A DNA stretch of 64,000 nt from Lacrimispora sp. BS-2 (GCF_040207125.1 NZ_CP157940.1:1612001-1676000), one strand, 5' to 3'. Positions 27,577-37,128 are shown, numbered from the stretch's first letter. Translations and numbers: made by a program. The notes: generated from the letters alone by a model not told the origin.

Positions 27577-29746
27577 GGTCATTCTCTCCTTTTATTTTTA
27601 CTCTTCCATATCTTAAACGCCGTTTTTCCTTTCTCTTTGCCGCACGGAGCTGCTGCTTCTGAATCTGCTTGTCAAAGGTGCTAAGCAAGGCCGGAAGAAG
27701 GGAAAGCACTAAAACCATACTTAAGAGCGCTCCCCTTCCCACAAGGCGTCCCACCTGGGAAATAGCCTGTATAGACGACGTAAAAAACAAAAGATAACCG
27801 ACTACCGTAAGAATACCGCCTGAGGTCAGAATGGAAAGGGTACTTTTTGAAATGGCAGCCATGGCGGAGTCCGTGTTATTCATGGTCTTCCTAAAGCCCA
27901 GATAATTATTAGTCATCAGGATGGAATAATCTATCGTAGCACCAAGCTGCAGGCAGCTTACAATGATGTATCCGATATATACCATGCTGTCCCCCATCAC
28001 ATAGGGCAGCGTCATGTTTAAGTAAATGGCTACTTCAATCGGTATGATTACAAGGATCGGAACCAGAACAGACTGGAAGGTGGCAAAAACAACCAGGGCA
28101 ACTCCCGCCAAAGACAACAGGGAAACCTTATTATAGTCATCGGTCAATATGTCACGGATATCAATTGTCGTCGGAGTCATGCCTATCACATAAGCATCTT
28201 CCGGATAATATTCCCTGATCACCCGTTCCAGCTCCTGACTGCATTCAAAGGCGTACCGGCTCTCCTGAACTGTGTTTAGGGAAATCAAAAGCCTGGCATA
28301 CCGCTCGCTTCGAAGTTGTTCGCTTACCTTCTCCGGAAGAAAGCTTTCCGGAATTCCCTTTGGCACGGTTCCTGCCATGGACATTGCATAATTAACAAAT
28401 TCCAGGTCCTCCAAGGCATCTGTCAGCTGCCGTTCGGTCACAATAGAACCATTGGGAACTATTCCGATAATCATGTTTGATTTTCCGAATTCCTCATTGA
28501 TGGCCCTGGTATCCTCAAAAACTCTGGTTCCCGGTCCGGCTCCGATGGCATCATCCCCGTAGTAGAAAACATTCATACTCTGTCCGAAATAACAGGGAAC
28601 GGCCAGGAACAGGGCAATAATAAATACAGGCTTCCGAATCCGGTTCATCAGTTTTGCGAACCTGTCAAAGGAAGGAATAAAGGGCTTATGGGCTGTTTTT
28701 TCGATCTTATCATTAAAGTGCAGAATCAAAGTCGGCATAAGGAACAATACGGTAGCCAGACTGCAAATGATCCCCTTGGTCAGCACAAAACCCACATCCT
28801 TACCAATGGTAAAACGCATGAATGCAATCACAAGAAACCCTACAATGGTGGTGGCCCCGCTTGCCAGTATGGAACTGCAGGATTCCTTTATTGCCAGCTC
28901 CATGGCCTTATGCAGCTCAATGCCGGTATTTTTAATTGCCGTAAAAGTATGTAAAAGGAAAATGGAATAATCCATGGATACTGCCAATTGTAAAATGGCT
29001 GCCGTGGAAAACGTAAAAAATGATATGGTGCCAAACATCAGGTTAGATCCCATATTCAGGACAATGGCAATAATCATGACGAAAATAAACAAAAATGGTT
29101 CCATCCAGGATGTTGTGGTAAGGGTTAATATCACCCAGATGATTATAAGTGCCATTCCAATCGCCATGGTGATCTCTTTTGTTATGGATTCTTCCCGTTC
29201 CTTACTGGATACGGCACTTCCCGCAAAATAGCCTCTGTCTTTTCCTACAATTTCATAAATCCCGTCAACCGCGCTCCGGGTCACCTCACTATCATCGCCG
29301 TTTTCAAATATCACATCCATCAGAGCGTAGCCGTCACGATAATAATCTTCCATGGCAAAAGCATCCACAGACATCATATCCGTGATCCCCTGATTCAAAA
29401 AAGATGTTCCCATATAGACATTGGTGGTCAGATCCGGACCTATGACCAGATCCACCCCTTCCAGGTCGGATATCTGCTGTCTTATTCTTTTTGCTTCCTG
29501 AAGGCTTACATCCTCCACCATGATCCGGGCCATTCCAGGATATCCAAACTCATCCTCCATCACATCAAGAGCCTGTTTTGTTTGAGCAAACTGCGGCAGG
29601 TATTTGCTTAAATCGTAATTGACCTTTACAAAAGGAAAACAGATTGCACAGATGATGGCCGTAAGAAAGAAAAAAATCTCTATTTCCTTTCCCCTGAACA
29701 CAATAAAATGTACGATTCTATCAAATAAACTTCTGTCTCTTTTCAT
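27563..29746 (-). CDS. MMPL/RND family transporter
   Basis: About 727-residue integral membrane exporter with the RND duplicated topology: one helix, an extracytoplasmic loop of ~160 residues (YLPQFAQTKQALDVMEDEFG), then a helix bundle (AIGMALIIIWVILTL..., SMDYSIFLLHTF). The repeat follows (helix at ~385, a loop, and a second bundle with GATIDYSILMTNNYLGFR). The SMDYS and TIDYS motifs are the proton-relay segments of MMPL proteins. The C-terminus is strongly basic and cytoplasmic. Substrate unknown. ATG 29746 is supported by GGAGG at 5-bp spacing. Divergent TetR regulator upstream. Confidence 0.88.
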   Translation of the reverse strand: MKRDRSLFDRIVHFIVFRGKEIEIFFFLTAIICAICFPFVKVNYDLSKYLPQFAQTKQALDVMEDEFGYPGMARIMVEDVSLQEAKRIRQQISDLEGVDLVIGPDLTTNVYMGTSFLNQGITDMMSVDAFAMEDYYRDGYALMDVIFENGDDSEVTRSAVDGIYEIVGKDRGYFAGSAVSSKEREESITKEITMAIGMALIIIWVILTLTTTSWMEPFLFIFVMIIAIVLNMGSNLMFGTISFFTFSTAAILQLAVSMDYSIFLLHTFTAIKNTGIELHKAMELAIKESCSSILASGATTIVGFLVIAFMRFTIGKDVGFVLTKGIICSLATVLFLMPTLILHFNDKIEKTAHKPFIPSFDRFAKLMNRIRKPVFIIALFLAVPCYFGQSMNVFYYGDDAIGAGPGTRVFEDTRAINEEFGKSNMIIGIVPNGSIVTERQLTDALEDLEFVNYAMSMAGTVPKGIPESFLPEKVSEQLRSERYARLLISLNTVQESRYAFECSQELERVIREYYPEDAYVIGMTPTTIDIRDILTDDYNKVSLLSLAGVALVVFATFQSVLVPILVIIPIEVAIYLNMTLPYVMGDSMVYIGYIIVSCLQLGATIDYSILMTNNYLGFRKTMNNTDSAMAAISKSTLSILTSGGILTVVGYLLFFTSSIQAISQVGRLVGRGALLSMVLVLSLLPALLSTFDKQIQKQQLRAAKRKEKRRLRYGRVKIKGENDHEKV

Positions 29747-29790
29747 AGTTTCCTCCATTACCCATCCTTATTCTGTTAATAGATATATTA

Positions 29791-29819
29791 TTGACTTTTG
29801 AACACGTGTACATTATAAT
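29791..29819 (+). promoter_or_regulatory. Promoter for tetR-type gene
   Basis: TTGACT (29791-29796), 17-bp spacer, TATAAT (29814-29819). The spacer contains the palindrome ACACGTGT (29802-29809), a plausible operator for the regulator itself. Confidence 0.75.
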
Positions 29820-29840
29820 ACTCTTGTAGATAAGTTTCAA
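29812..29840 (-). promoter_or_regulatory. Promoter for MMPL operon
   Basis: On the minus strand TTGAAA (29840-29835), 17-bp spacer, TATAAT (29817-29812). Its -10 shares bases with the -10 of the opposing promoter, and ACACGTGT falls at its predicted start site. Confidence 0.72.
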
Positions 29841-29986
29841 TAATCAATCAATAAAGAACAATCTATTAATAATCACAAATTTTATTTCAGTGCAATAATC
29901 AACACTTTTTGACATAATGATCATGACTTTTGGAGATTCAGACTCTGGAATTAGAAGCAAGTTCAGAAACACAATGGAGGAATTGT

Positions 29987-30568
29987 ATGGAAATTCAAAA
30001 AAAGGATCGCCGCATCCGAAAAACTCAGAAGTTATTAAAGGAAAGCCTTCTTGAACTCATGGAAAAAAAGGACTTTAAGAATATTTCCGTAAAAGATATC
30101 ACGGAACTGGCAGATTTAAACCGGGGTACCTTTTATCTTCATTATGCCGATACCTACTGTCTGTTGCAGGAGATGGAGTCCGAAGTCTTAAATGACTTCC
30201 AGGATATGGTAAGCAACTGCCGCTATGCATTTAAAAAGGACTCGCTCCTGCCCGTCGTCATACCAATCATACATTATATTGAAGAGAACAAAAAGATTTG
30301 TAAAATCCTTTTTGAGAACAGCTCCTCCAATGATTTCGTAAACCGTTTCCACACCCTTGTCTTAAAAAACGGCACAGCTGTCATCAGGGAGCAGTATCCG
30401 GCCGCCAGAGAAGTGACCCTTAACTATTACCTTGAATTTATCACCTATGGATTGACCGGTGTCCTAAAGCAATGGCTTGATACGGATATGCAGCAGCCAA
30501 AGGAAGAAGTGGCCGAATTTGTGGATAAGATGATCATGGGAACCGCAAAAAAGCTTCTGGTCGTTTAA
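29987..30568 (+). CDS. TetR/AcrR family transcriptional regulator
   Basis: About 193 residues. N-terminal helix-turn-helix DKRIRKTQKLLKESLLEL-like region (KKDRRIRKTQKLLKESLLEL) and ISVKDITELADLNRGTFYLH form the TetR_N domain. The C-terminal part is the TetR_C_7-type ligand domain of Firmicutes. ATG 29987 has GGAGG seven bases upstream; the frame is open further 5' but lacks a ribosome-binding site. Divergent from the MMPL operon with interleaved promoters, so it most likely represses the exporter and itself. Confidence 0.9.
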   Translation: MEIQKKDRRIRKTQKLLKESLLELMEKKDFKNISVKDITELADLNRGTFYLHYADTYCLLQEMESEVLNDFQDMVSNCRYAFKKDSLLPVVIPIIHYIEENKKICKILFENSSSNDFVNRFHTLVLKNGTAVIREQYPAAREVTLNYYLEFITYGLTGVLKQWLDTDMQQPKEEVAEFVDKMIMGTAKKLLVV

Positions 30569-30688
30569 ACAAAATCATTTTTTATTCAAAATCCTTATTT
30601 TTCGTCTGGAATCAACCGATATATGAATATCGATGCCATCAGCCATTTCGCTGTATTTCGCATCAATAATTACACAAGGATGATCTTT

Positions 30689-31753
30689 ATGCTAAAACAA
30701 AAAAAATCCAGGAAAGAGAAGATTCCCAAGACAAAGCCCCAAAAAGGGAAGGCAATAAAAACCAAACAAAATAAGGTAAAACCGGCCAAGGCCCCCAAAA
30801 ATAAAGAAAAAGGAAAAGGTCTGTTGCCTAAAAATAAAAGAGTTCTCGTTTTAATGGCAGCCGCTCTGTTGATCGTTATTATGGGATCTGTTCAGGCCAT
30901 TGTTCTGCTCACCTCCCAAAAGAAGGATGTGCAGAAAGAAGAAGCACAAGAAGCACCGACCTACTACTTTTCAAAAGACGAAGATATTTCTTCGGTTACT
31001 GAAATTGTAGGGGAACGGGATTTTAAAAAGCAGGAGGCTTCTGAAGCCAGCCTTGACACAGAAACGAAAGAAACTGAGGATCAGACAGAAAAACCTGAGG
31101 AATCTTCTGCCGGTGCTTCCTCACAAACATCCGGCATGGGGGAGTGTTACAAATACCTTAACGTGGAAGATACCTCTGCTGATATAAAAAGCTACATGGA
31201 TTACCTGGAGGAAAAAAAGAATTTCATTAATATAACAGATAAGTCCCAGCAGCCTGAGTCCGGACAGCCTTCTGCAGACGAGGCATCAAAGACCAGCTCA
31301 GAGATCTATCAGCTTGCCGGGCCATCTAAAGATTCCTCTTCCTACCTTTCCATTACCCTGGAATCCGAAGCGGACAGCTATACCGTAACCACCAGCAAGG
31401 AAAACCAGCCCTGGAACACTTATTTTAAGGACCAGTGGAACCAGCAGAAAAAAATAATCGCTGATTTTGAAAAACAGCCAAAGGCGGCCAATACCATTGA
31501 ACAGGCGGAGGATGCTGTCCGGGCCCAGAGTCAGGAAAAGCTTGGTCTGCCGGAAGCGATTGACTCTTATGAATATATTACAGCACCTGGAATATCGAAA
31601 ATAGACGGAAATGATTATTATACTGTCAGGACCTACAAACGCCAGCCTGACAATACTCTGATTTATGTTGCCACCTATTTATTTGACTATAATACCGGCA
31701 GTGTAGCCTTTCAATACAATGAAGTAACAGGAAAGGCGGTTCCGCTGAACTGA
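30689..31753 (+). CDS. Membrane-anchored protein of unknown function, Lys-rich N-terminus
   Basis: About 354 residues; I do not recognise a family. The first ~50 residues are extremely basic (runs such as KTKPQKGKAIKTKQNKVKPA), then one membrane helix (VLVLMAAALLIVIMGSVQAI, ~52-72) puts the rest outside. A low-complexity Glu/Ser/Thr linker follows, then a C-terminal region with YEYITAPGISKIDGNDYYTV and VATYLFDYNTGSVAFQYNE, which looks like a small beta-rich (PepSY-like) fold. ATG 30689 is preferred: AAGGA at 8-bp spacing. It follows the TetR gene by 120 bp on the same strand, possibly in one transcript, and ends at a clear terminator. Confidence 0.7.
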   Translation: MLKQKKSRKEKIPKTKPQKGKAIKTKQNKVKPAKAPKNKEKGKGLLPKNKRVLVLMAAALLIVIMGSVQAIVLLTSQKKDVQKEEAQEAPTYYFSKDEDISSVTEIVGERDFKKQEASEASLDTETKETEDQTEKPEESSAGASSQTSGMGECYKYLNVEDTSADIKSYMDYLEEKKNFINITDKSQQPESGQPSADEASKTSSEIYQLAGPSKDSSSYLSITLESEADSYTVTTSKENQPWNTYFKDQWNQQKKIIADFEKQPKAANTIEQAEDAVRAQSQEKLGLPEAIDSYEYITAPGISKIDGNDYYTVRTYKRQPDNTLIYVATYLFDYNTGSVAFQYNEVTGKAVPLN

Positions 31754-31762
31754 TTTCACACA

Positions 31763-31800
31763 AAAAAGACGGACAGTCCTACGGGCTGGTTCCGTCTTTT
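31763..31800 (+). terminator. Terminator after membrane-anchored protein
   Basis: Stem AAAAAGACGGA / TCCGTCTTTT with a 17-nt loop, 10 bp past the stop. Confidence 0.8.
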
Positions 31801-31924
31801 CCAATTTCCTTTTTATGTTGGAGGCATTAGCTCTCTTAAAGAACAGTAACCTTTCATGAAGCCCCATGTAAATGCATAAGATAAATATATACTGCGTTTA
31901 AAACAGCAGGTCGGGGGCTTTATC

Positions 31925-33598
31925 ATGAATAAAATATTAGATAACGATTATTATGATCTGATCATCAGCAATGCTTTAGTTCCTGGTTTTAATACCGGAG
32001 ATAACATAACGGTTCTGAATGATAAATATTCTTTGCTGCATATATGGAAAAACAATATGGACGCCTGTGACCTGGGCCGGCATCCTTATGATAATTTTCC
32101 CACTCTTTTTACACTTACTTCTAAAGTGAGCATGGAAAAATCAGGTATTACCAATGTCCGCAGACATCCCGATCTAAGCCTCATGGGGCTGGGAGTGACC
32201 ATCGGCATCATAGATACCGGCATCGACTACCAGCATCCTGCATTCAGAAACCGTGACTGTACCACCCGCATTCTATCCATATGGGACCAGACCGACCAAA
32301 GCGGCAAGCCTCCCAAAGACTTTAGTTTCGGTTCGGAATACGGCAAAAACCACATAAATACCGCGCTGAAATCAAAGGATCCCTTATCCATTGTACCTAC
32401 CTTTGACAGCAATGGACACGGTACGGCAATCGCCAGCGTTATTGCCGGTACTCCCGATGAAGAACACGATTTTACCGGCGTTGTTCCTCAAACTGAACTT
32501 ATCGTAGTAAAATTAAAAGAAGCGAAACAAAATTTAAAAAAGCTGTTCTTTGCTCCGGAAGATGCCCAGTGCTATCAGGAATCAGATCTCATACTGGGAA
32601 TTCGTTACATTCTCTCCGCTTCCCAAAAAACAGACCGTCCTCTCGTCATATGCATTGCAATGGGAAGCAGCCAGGGAGGCCATGACGGACTTGGCGTTAT
32701 CAGCACTTACTTAGACCAAATCGTACAATTGCCCAGAACCAACGTAACAGTGGCAGCAGGGAATGAAGGAAACCACCGCAGACATTATTTCCATCATTCA
32801 GAGGCCGCGCCTTTCAGCAGTGAGTTTAACTTAAAAATAGGGAGAAATGATAAAAAATTCACAATGGAAATCTGGCCCTTTCCCCCTGGCAAAATAACCA
32901 TTGAAATTTTCTCACCTAACCATGAAATCGTTCAAAGCATATCCCCTTCCGCCGGTGACTGCCAGAAATTCAGCCTTTCCCTTGGCCAGACTACCATATG
33001 GATCAATAATATCCTCTTGGAAGGCTCTACCGGGGATCAGGTTATTTTAGTACGGTTTGACAATCCAATTCCAGGAATCTGGCATTTCCACCTCACCAGC
33101 ATAGAGAAAGAGCCTTTTTCCTTCCATTCCTGGCTCCCGTCAGGAAATTTAATTTCACACGAGACATATTTCTACCAATCAGACCCGAACACCACCATTA
33201 CAGACCCGGGAAATGCCAGAAATCCCCTGACAGTTGCTGCCTATAATCAGTTGGAAGACAATATTCAGGTAGAATCAGGAAGAGGTTATTCAAGATTCGG
33301 TGTGATCGTTCCCGATATCGCCGCTCCCGGATACCGGATTCCCTGTGCGATCCCGGAAAATCAATATGGAAGCATTACAGGTACCGGAGCAGCCGCAGCA
33401 CACGCTGCAGGAGCCTCTGCCATGATCATGGAATGGGGGTCCTGCAAAGGCAACCATACCACCGTCACCGGTGTCCAGATCAACCATATGATGATGAGGG
33501 GGGCACAGAGAAACAGCACCAATGCGTATCCCAATAATATCTGGGGATATGGCCAGATAGACGTATACAGACTGTTTCAAAGGATCTCTGTGATCTGA
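31925..33598 (+). CDS. Csp-like subtilisin (S8) pseudoprotease
   Basis: 557 residues with the subtilase fold of clostridial germination proteins Csp: N-terminal prodomain-like segment, Asp97 in IGIIDTGIDYQHPAF, His165 in SNGHGTAIASVIAG, and the oxyanion Asn in VAAGNEGN. A jelly-roll-type insert (~300-440) follows. The expected serine block GTSxAA reads ITGTGAAAAHAAGAS, so the nucleophile position is Gly488 (codon GGA at 33386-33388). Ser-to-Gly is the change known in C. difficile CspC, a bile-salt germinant sensor. Here Asp and His are kept. No signal peptide, as usual for Csp. A GGGGG ribosome-binding site precedes ATG 31925. Upstream, CATAAGAT (31875-31882) resembles a mother-cell sigma -10 (weak). 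Inactive sensor or scaffold is an inference. Confidence 0.85.
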   Translation: MNKILDNDYYDLIISNALVPGFNTGDNITVLNDKYSLLHIWKNNMDACDLGRHPYDNFPTLFTLTSKVSMEKSGITNVRRHPDLSLMGLGVTIGIIDTGIDYQHPAFRNRDCTTRILSIWDQTDQSGKPPKDFSFGSEYGKNHINTALKSKDPLSIVPTFDSNGHGTAIASVIAGTPDEEHDFTGVVPQTELIVVKLKEAKQNLKKLFFAPEDAQCYQESDLILGIRYILSASQKTDRPLVICIAMGSSQGGHDGLGVISTYLDQIVQLPRTNVTVAAGNEGNHRRHYFHHSEAAPFSSEFNLKIGRNDKKFTMEIWPFPPGKITIEIFSPNHEIVQSISPSAGDCQKFSLSLGQTTIWINNILLEGSTGDQVILVRFDNPIPGIWHFHLTSIEKEPFSFHSWLPSGNLISHETYFYQSDPNTTITDPGNARNPLTVAAYNQLEDNIQVESGRGYSRFGVIVPDIAAPGYRIPCAIPENQYGSITGTGAAAAHAAGASAMIMEWGSCKGNHTTVTGVQINHMMMRGAQRNSTNAYPNNIWGYGQIDVYRLFQRISVI

Positions 33599-33632
33599 TG
33601 AATGCATGGAATTTAAAATGTGAAAATGAGCT

Positions 33633-34829
33633 TTAGCTGCCTGCCTCCTGGCCGGCAGCTTCTCTTTTATAATATACGACTGCCCCAATGCCGCCCAGAC
33701 AGGCAATCCCGGAAAGCAGCAAGTACCCGTTCAATATTCCTGCCCTTAAAGCCAGTGCCCCTGTAAAAACCGGGAAAGTTGTCATGCCCACCGCATATAC
33801 AGCCTGGTATAGTCCCATTGCCGTGGATTTGCTGCAGGCCGGAATTTTCTGCATTGCTTCCGAGGTTGCAAAAGAAAACAAAATGCCGGTGGACATCCCC
33901 GGTAAAATTTGCAGCAGCAAAATCACAGGTACACTTCCTGCGGCCGGAACCAGTATACAATACAAAGCCACAACAGCAAATACCAGGGGGATCCAGAATC
34001 TTGGGCCTTTGCGGCTGCAAGTGCCGGAAGCTGCGAAAGCTGCAAACCCTACTGATGATATCATATAGATCACAGAGGATATCCCTACAATCCCGTCTGT
34101 TGCGCCCAGCGTTTTTAATATCTGGTTTGTAAATGACATGGCGGTGGTCAGCTGGATCCCCTGCTGAATCAGGGCAATGACAGAGAACATCCAAAGATGT
34201 CTGATTTTACAAACAGAAAGCAGTTCCCTTGTCTTATGTATGCCGGGTTTCACATCCCTTTCTTTGATCCCGGCAGAAAGAAGAAAAGCCAACAGGCCTG
34301 CACAGACGCTTAACAGACAGATTCCAGCCATGCCGATACGTTGATAGGTGATTGTGCTGCACAGAAAACCAAGAAGCATTCCAAAATTATTGAACAGTAC
34401 AATCCGGCTGGTGGCTGCCTGCTGATCCCTGGCGGAAAAATGATTGGTATAGAACACCATAAAAGAAATCCACATGGCGGAAGCAAGTCCGGAGAAAAAA
34501 TTGGCAATTAGAAAACCAGCTCCATTGCACCAAAATACCCGGAAAACAGATGCAGTCCCGGAAGCAATCGCTCCTGCCATAATAAAATACTTATGCCTGC
34601 CAACAGAATCCGCGCAAAGCCCTATGGGAAACCTTAACAGTAATTGGGAAATTCCATAAGCCCCCACAACCATTCCGGTAAATGCGCTGCTCGCTCCGCT
34701 GGCAGTCAAAAAAGTGGTCTGGTATGGAATATATACATATTGTGCAAACCAGAACAGCGATACCATAGCAAGATAACGGATTTCCTGATGGCGTGTAAAC
34801 GTAAGCTGATTAAAAGTCTGTTCTTTCAT
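33633..34829 (-). CDS. MFS transporter
   Basis: 398 residues, about twelve membrane helices. MFS features include the GLCADSVGRHKYFIM loop between helices 2 and 3 (the G-x-x-x-D-x-x-G-R-(K/H) motif) and paired six-helix halves. It overlaps the licT stop by 4 bp and is the last gene of the beta-glucoside operon, suggesting sugar or aglycone efflux, but the substrate is unknown. Its 3' end contains a GCTGCC/GGCAGC hairpin (33635-33660) that might terminate the convergent pseudoprotease gene. Confidence 0.85.
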   Translation of the reverse strand: MKEQTFNQLTFTRHQEIRYLAMVSLFWFAQYVYIPYQTTFLTASGASSAFTGMVVGAYGISQLLLRFPIGLCADSVGRHKYFIMAGAIASGTASVFRVFWCNGAGFLIANFFSGLASAMWISFMVFYTNHFSARDQQAATSRIVLFNNFGMLLGFLCSTITYQRIGMAGICLLSVCAGLLAFLLSAGIKERDVKPGIHKTRELLSVCKIRHLWMFSVIALIQQGIQLTTAMSFTNQILKTLGATDGIVGISSVIYMISSVGFAAFAASGTCSRKGPRFWIPLVFAVVALYCILVPAAGSVPVILLLQILPGMSTGILFSFATSEAMQKIPACSKSTAMGLYQAVYAVGMTTFPVFTGALALRAGILNGYLLLSGIACLGGIGAVVYYKREAAGQEAGS

Positions 34830-35683
34830 GTTTTCTTCCTCTGAGCGTATTCCTCTAAAATCCTGTGAATGTGGACGGCTAAGTACATTTCTTCCTGTCT
34901 GGACAGCTTTGAATCAAATTTCTCTTTAATAAAAACGCCGATTTTTTTCACACATTCATATTCCCTGGTGCAGCTCTCAAGCACATGAGAGTAAAAAGAA
35001 TCTTCATAATCATAGAAATCCTGATTGCCGTTTACAAGCCTCTGTGCAAAGAGACGCAGATGAGTCACAAAGCGGGTGTAGCCGATGCTGTCCTCATCGT
35101 AGAGAATGGAGAAATTGTATTTTACAATATCCAAAATTCCCTTGACCGTCTCAAATATCTTCTGGTTATCCGTACTGTCAGAGTTATTTGTCTGTGCATT
35201 GATAAAATGAAAAGCAATATTTCCAGCTTCATCTTCAGGAAGTTCCACCTGCAGCCGCTCCCTCACAAGCTGCAGGGCATATAAACCAACCTGGTATTCC
35301 TTTGGATTAAAACGTTTTAAGGTCTGCGTGTAAAAATTCTGTATTAAAATCCCCTCATTGTTTCTTTTTACAGCAAAGGACAAATGGTCCGTAAGTCCCA
35401 GATAAATATGCTCCATCAGTACCATTCCATAGGTGTCGATGGCATAATCAATGACCTGCTTGGCCAGCTCAAAATAGGTACTGTCTATTTCGGAAGCAAG
35501 CCTGATGATATTCTTGGATATAGACCGGTCCTTTAAGACAAATACCTTTTCAATGTCTTCACTTTTTAAACGGTGCCCGATGGACTTATTAAATCCGATT
35601 CCCTTGCCCATCAGGATCACTTCCCTGCCGCTGTCATCAAGTGCCAGCAGCAGGGAATTATTCATTACTTTTACAACCCTCAT
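34826..35683 (-). CDS. licT: BglG/LicT family transcriptional antiterminator
   Basis: RNA-binding antiterminator controlled by PTS phosphorylation. The N-terminal CAT domain (MRVVKVMNNSLLLALDDSGR, then EVILMGKGIGFNKSIGH) is followed by two PRD domains. PRD1 His is in YGMVLMEHIYLGLTDHLSF and PRD2 His in LPEDEAGNIAFHFINAQ and EMYLAVHIHRIL. 285 residues, full length. It is downstream of the PTS and GH1 genes and a matching RAT sequence is upstream of the PTS gene. The ribosome-binding site (GGGGTTGGG) is weak. Confidence 0.92.
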   Translation of the reverse strand: MRVVKVMNNSLLLALDDSGREVILMGKGIGFNKSIGHRLKSEDIEKVFVLKDRSISKNIIRLASEIDSTYFELAKQVIDYAIDTYGMVLMEHIYLGLTDHLSFAVKRNNEGILIQNFYTQTLKRFNPKEYQVGLYALQLVRERLQVELPEDEAGNIAFHFINAQTNNSDSTDNQKIFETVKGILDIVKYNFSILYDEDSIGYTRFVTHLRLFAQRLVNGNQDFYDYEDSFYSHVLESCTREYECVKKIGVFIKEKFDSKLSRQEEMYLAVHIHRILEEYAQRKKT

Positions 35684-35703
35684 AACCCAACCCCATTTCT
35701 CAC

Positions 35704-37128
35704 TCAGAGTTCGTTTCCATTGGTTTCAATCACTCGCCTGTACCAGAAATAACTGTCCTTTTTGATTCGGCGCATATCCTTTAAGTCATGGTCTTCCCGG
35801 TTGACATAGACAAAACCATACCGCTTTCGGAAGCCCTCATGGGAACTTAGAAGATCCATAAACGACCAGGGAGAATATCCCATGACCGAAACCCCGTCTT
35901 CCATTGCCTGGCTTATGGCCTGGATGTGCGCCCTTAAGTAGCTGATCCGGTACTCATCATGGATTTTGCCGTCTTCTGTCAGGGTATCGGCAGCTCCCAG
36001 ACCATTTTCCGTAATAATGAGGGGAAGGTGGTATTTCTGATAATAGCTGTTCAACACGGTCCGAAGGCCAAGCGGATCGATCTGGGCTCCATATTCGCTG
36101 GAAGCCAGATGCTCATTTTTAATATGATGAAAATAACCATACTGGTCAAAATCCACTTCGTTGATGGGGAATGCTCTCTCCCCAGCCGGATGCCCCTCAT
36201 CTGCCGGAAGATACCTGACACATAAGGTCCGGTAATAATTCAGGGCAATAAAATCCATCTTTGCGCCTTTTAAAATTTCCTCATCCTCCGGCTCCATAAC
36301 CGGCACAATATTTCTTTCCTCCAGATAACGCATGTAATATCCCGGATAACAGCCGTAATAATGCATATCCAGGCAGTAATCCGTTTTAAACCAGTCGTTC
36401 ATTCTGGCCGCCCACACATCCTCCGGTCTGTTACTTTCCGGATAGGTGCAGGTGGAGGATACCGCAGGACCTATCTTTCCATTTGGTATAATGGAATGGC
36501 AGGCTTTCACTGCCAGGGCATGAGCCAGGAACATGTGATAGTCCATCTGGGCTCTCTGGCGGTCGGCTTCCCATGGATCGTCTGCGGTGATGTTAACCCG
36601 CTCATTTACCCTCACCATAAGATTCTGCTCGTTGTGGACCTGCCAGTAGGTGACTCTGTCTCCAAAGGCTTTAAAGCATATGTTTGCATAACGCTCAAAG
36701 GCCTTTACACATTCTCTGGATTCCCAGCCATTGTATTTTTCAACAAGGGCGTAGGGAAGGTCAAAGTGATATAAGGTGATAAAAGGCTGGATACCCTGTT
36801 CCAGCAGACCGTCAATGATCTTATTATAGAAATCAATCCCTGCCTGGTTTGTTTCCCCATCTCCATCGGGTATGATTCTGGCCCAGGAAATGGAGAACCG
36901 GTAAATCTCCATCCCCAGTTCCTTCATGAGCCGGATATCCTCCTCCCAATGATGGTAAAAATCACTGGCGGCCTTACTGTCAGCCTGTATATCCGAACGC
37001 TTAAAGGAGTTTACATCGGCAACCGTAAGGCCCTTTCCTCCTTCATCCCATCCGCCTTCTATCTGGAATGCCGAAGAGGAGGCTCCCCACAAAAAATTCT
37101 CTGGAAAATTTGCTTTCCTTACTTCCAT
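35704..37128 (-). CDS. 6-phospho-beta-glucosidase, GH1
   Basis: Hydrolyses the phosphorylated beta-glucosides delivered by the PTS gene next door. 474 residues with the GH1 N-terminal signature FPENFLWGASSSAFQIEGGW, the acid/base block WQVHNEQN (Glu in NEQ instead of the common NEP) and the nucleophile in LPLIITENGLG. The C-terminus ends KKDSYFWYRRVIETNG, typical of the phospho-glucosidase subgroup. 13 bp downstream of the PTS gene. Confidence 0.93.
   Translation of the reverse strand: MEVRKANFPENFLWGASSSAFQIEGGWDEGGKGLTVADVNSFKRSDIQADSKAASDFYHHWEEDIRLMKELGMEIYRFSISWARIIPDGDGETNQAGIDFYNKIIDGLLEQGIQPFITLYHFDLPYALVEKYNGWESRECVKAFERYANICFKAFGDRVTYWQVHNEQNLMVRVNERVNITADDPWEADRQRAQMDYHMFLAHALAVKACHSIIPNGKIGPAVSSTCTYPESNRPEDVWAARMNDWFKTDYCLDMHYYGCYPGYYMRYLEERNIVPVMEPEDEEILKGAKMDFIALNYYRTLCVRYLPADEGHPAGERAFPINEVDFDQYGYFHHIKNEHLASSEYGAQIDPLGLRTVLNSYYQKYHLPLIITENGLGAADTLTEDGKIHDEYRISYLRAHIQAISQAMEDGVSVMGYSPWSFMDLLSSHEGFRKRYGFVYVNREDHDLKDMRRIKKDSYFWYRRVIETNGNEL

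Noticed and set aside
31925..33598. Active subtilisin protease
   Set aside because: The nucleophile serine position is glycine, so catalysis is not expected.
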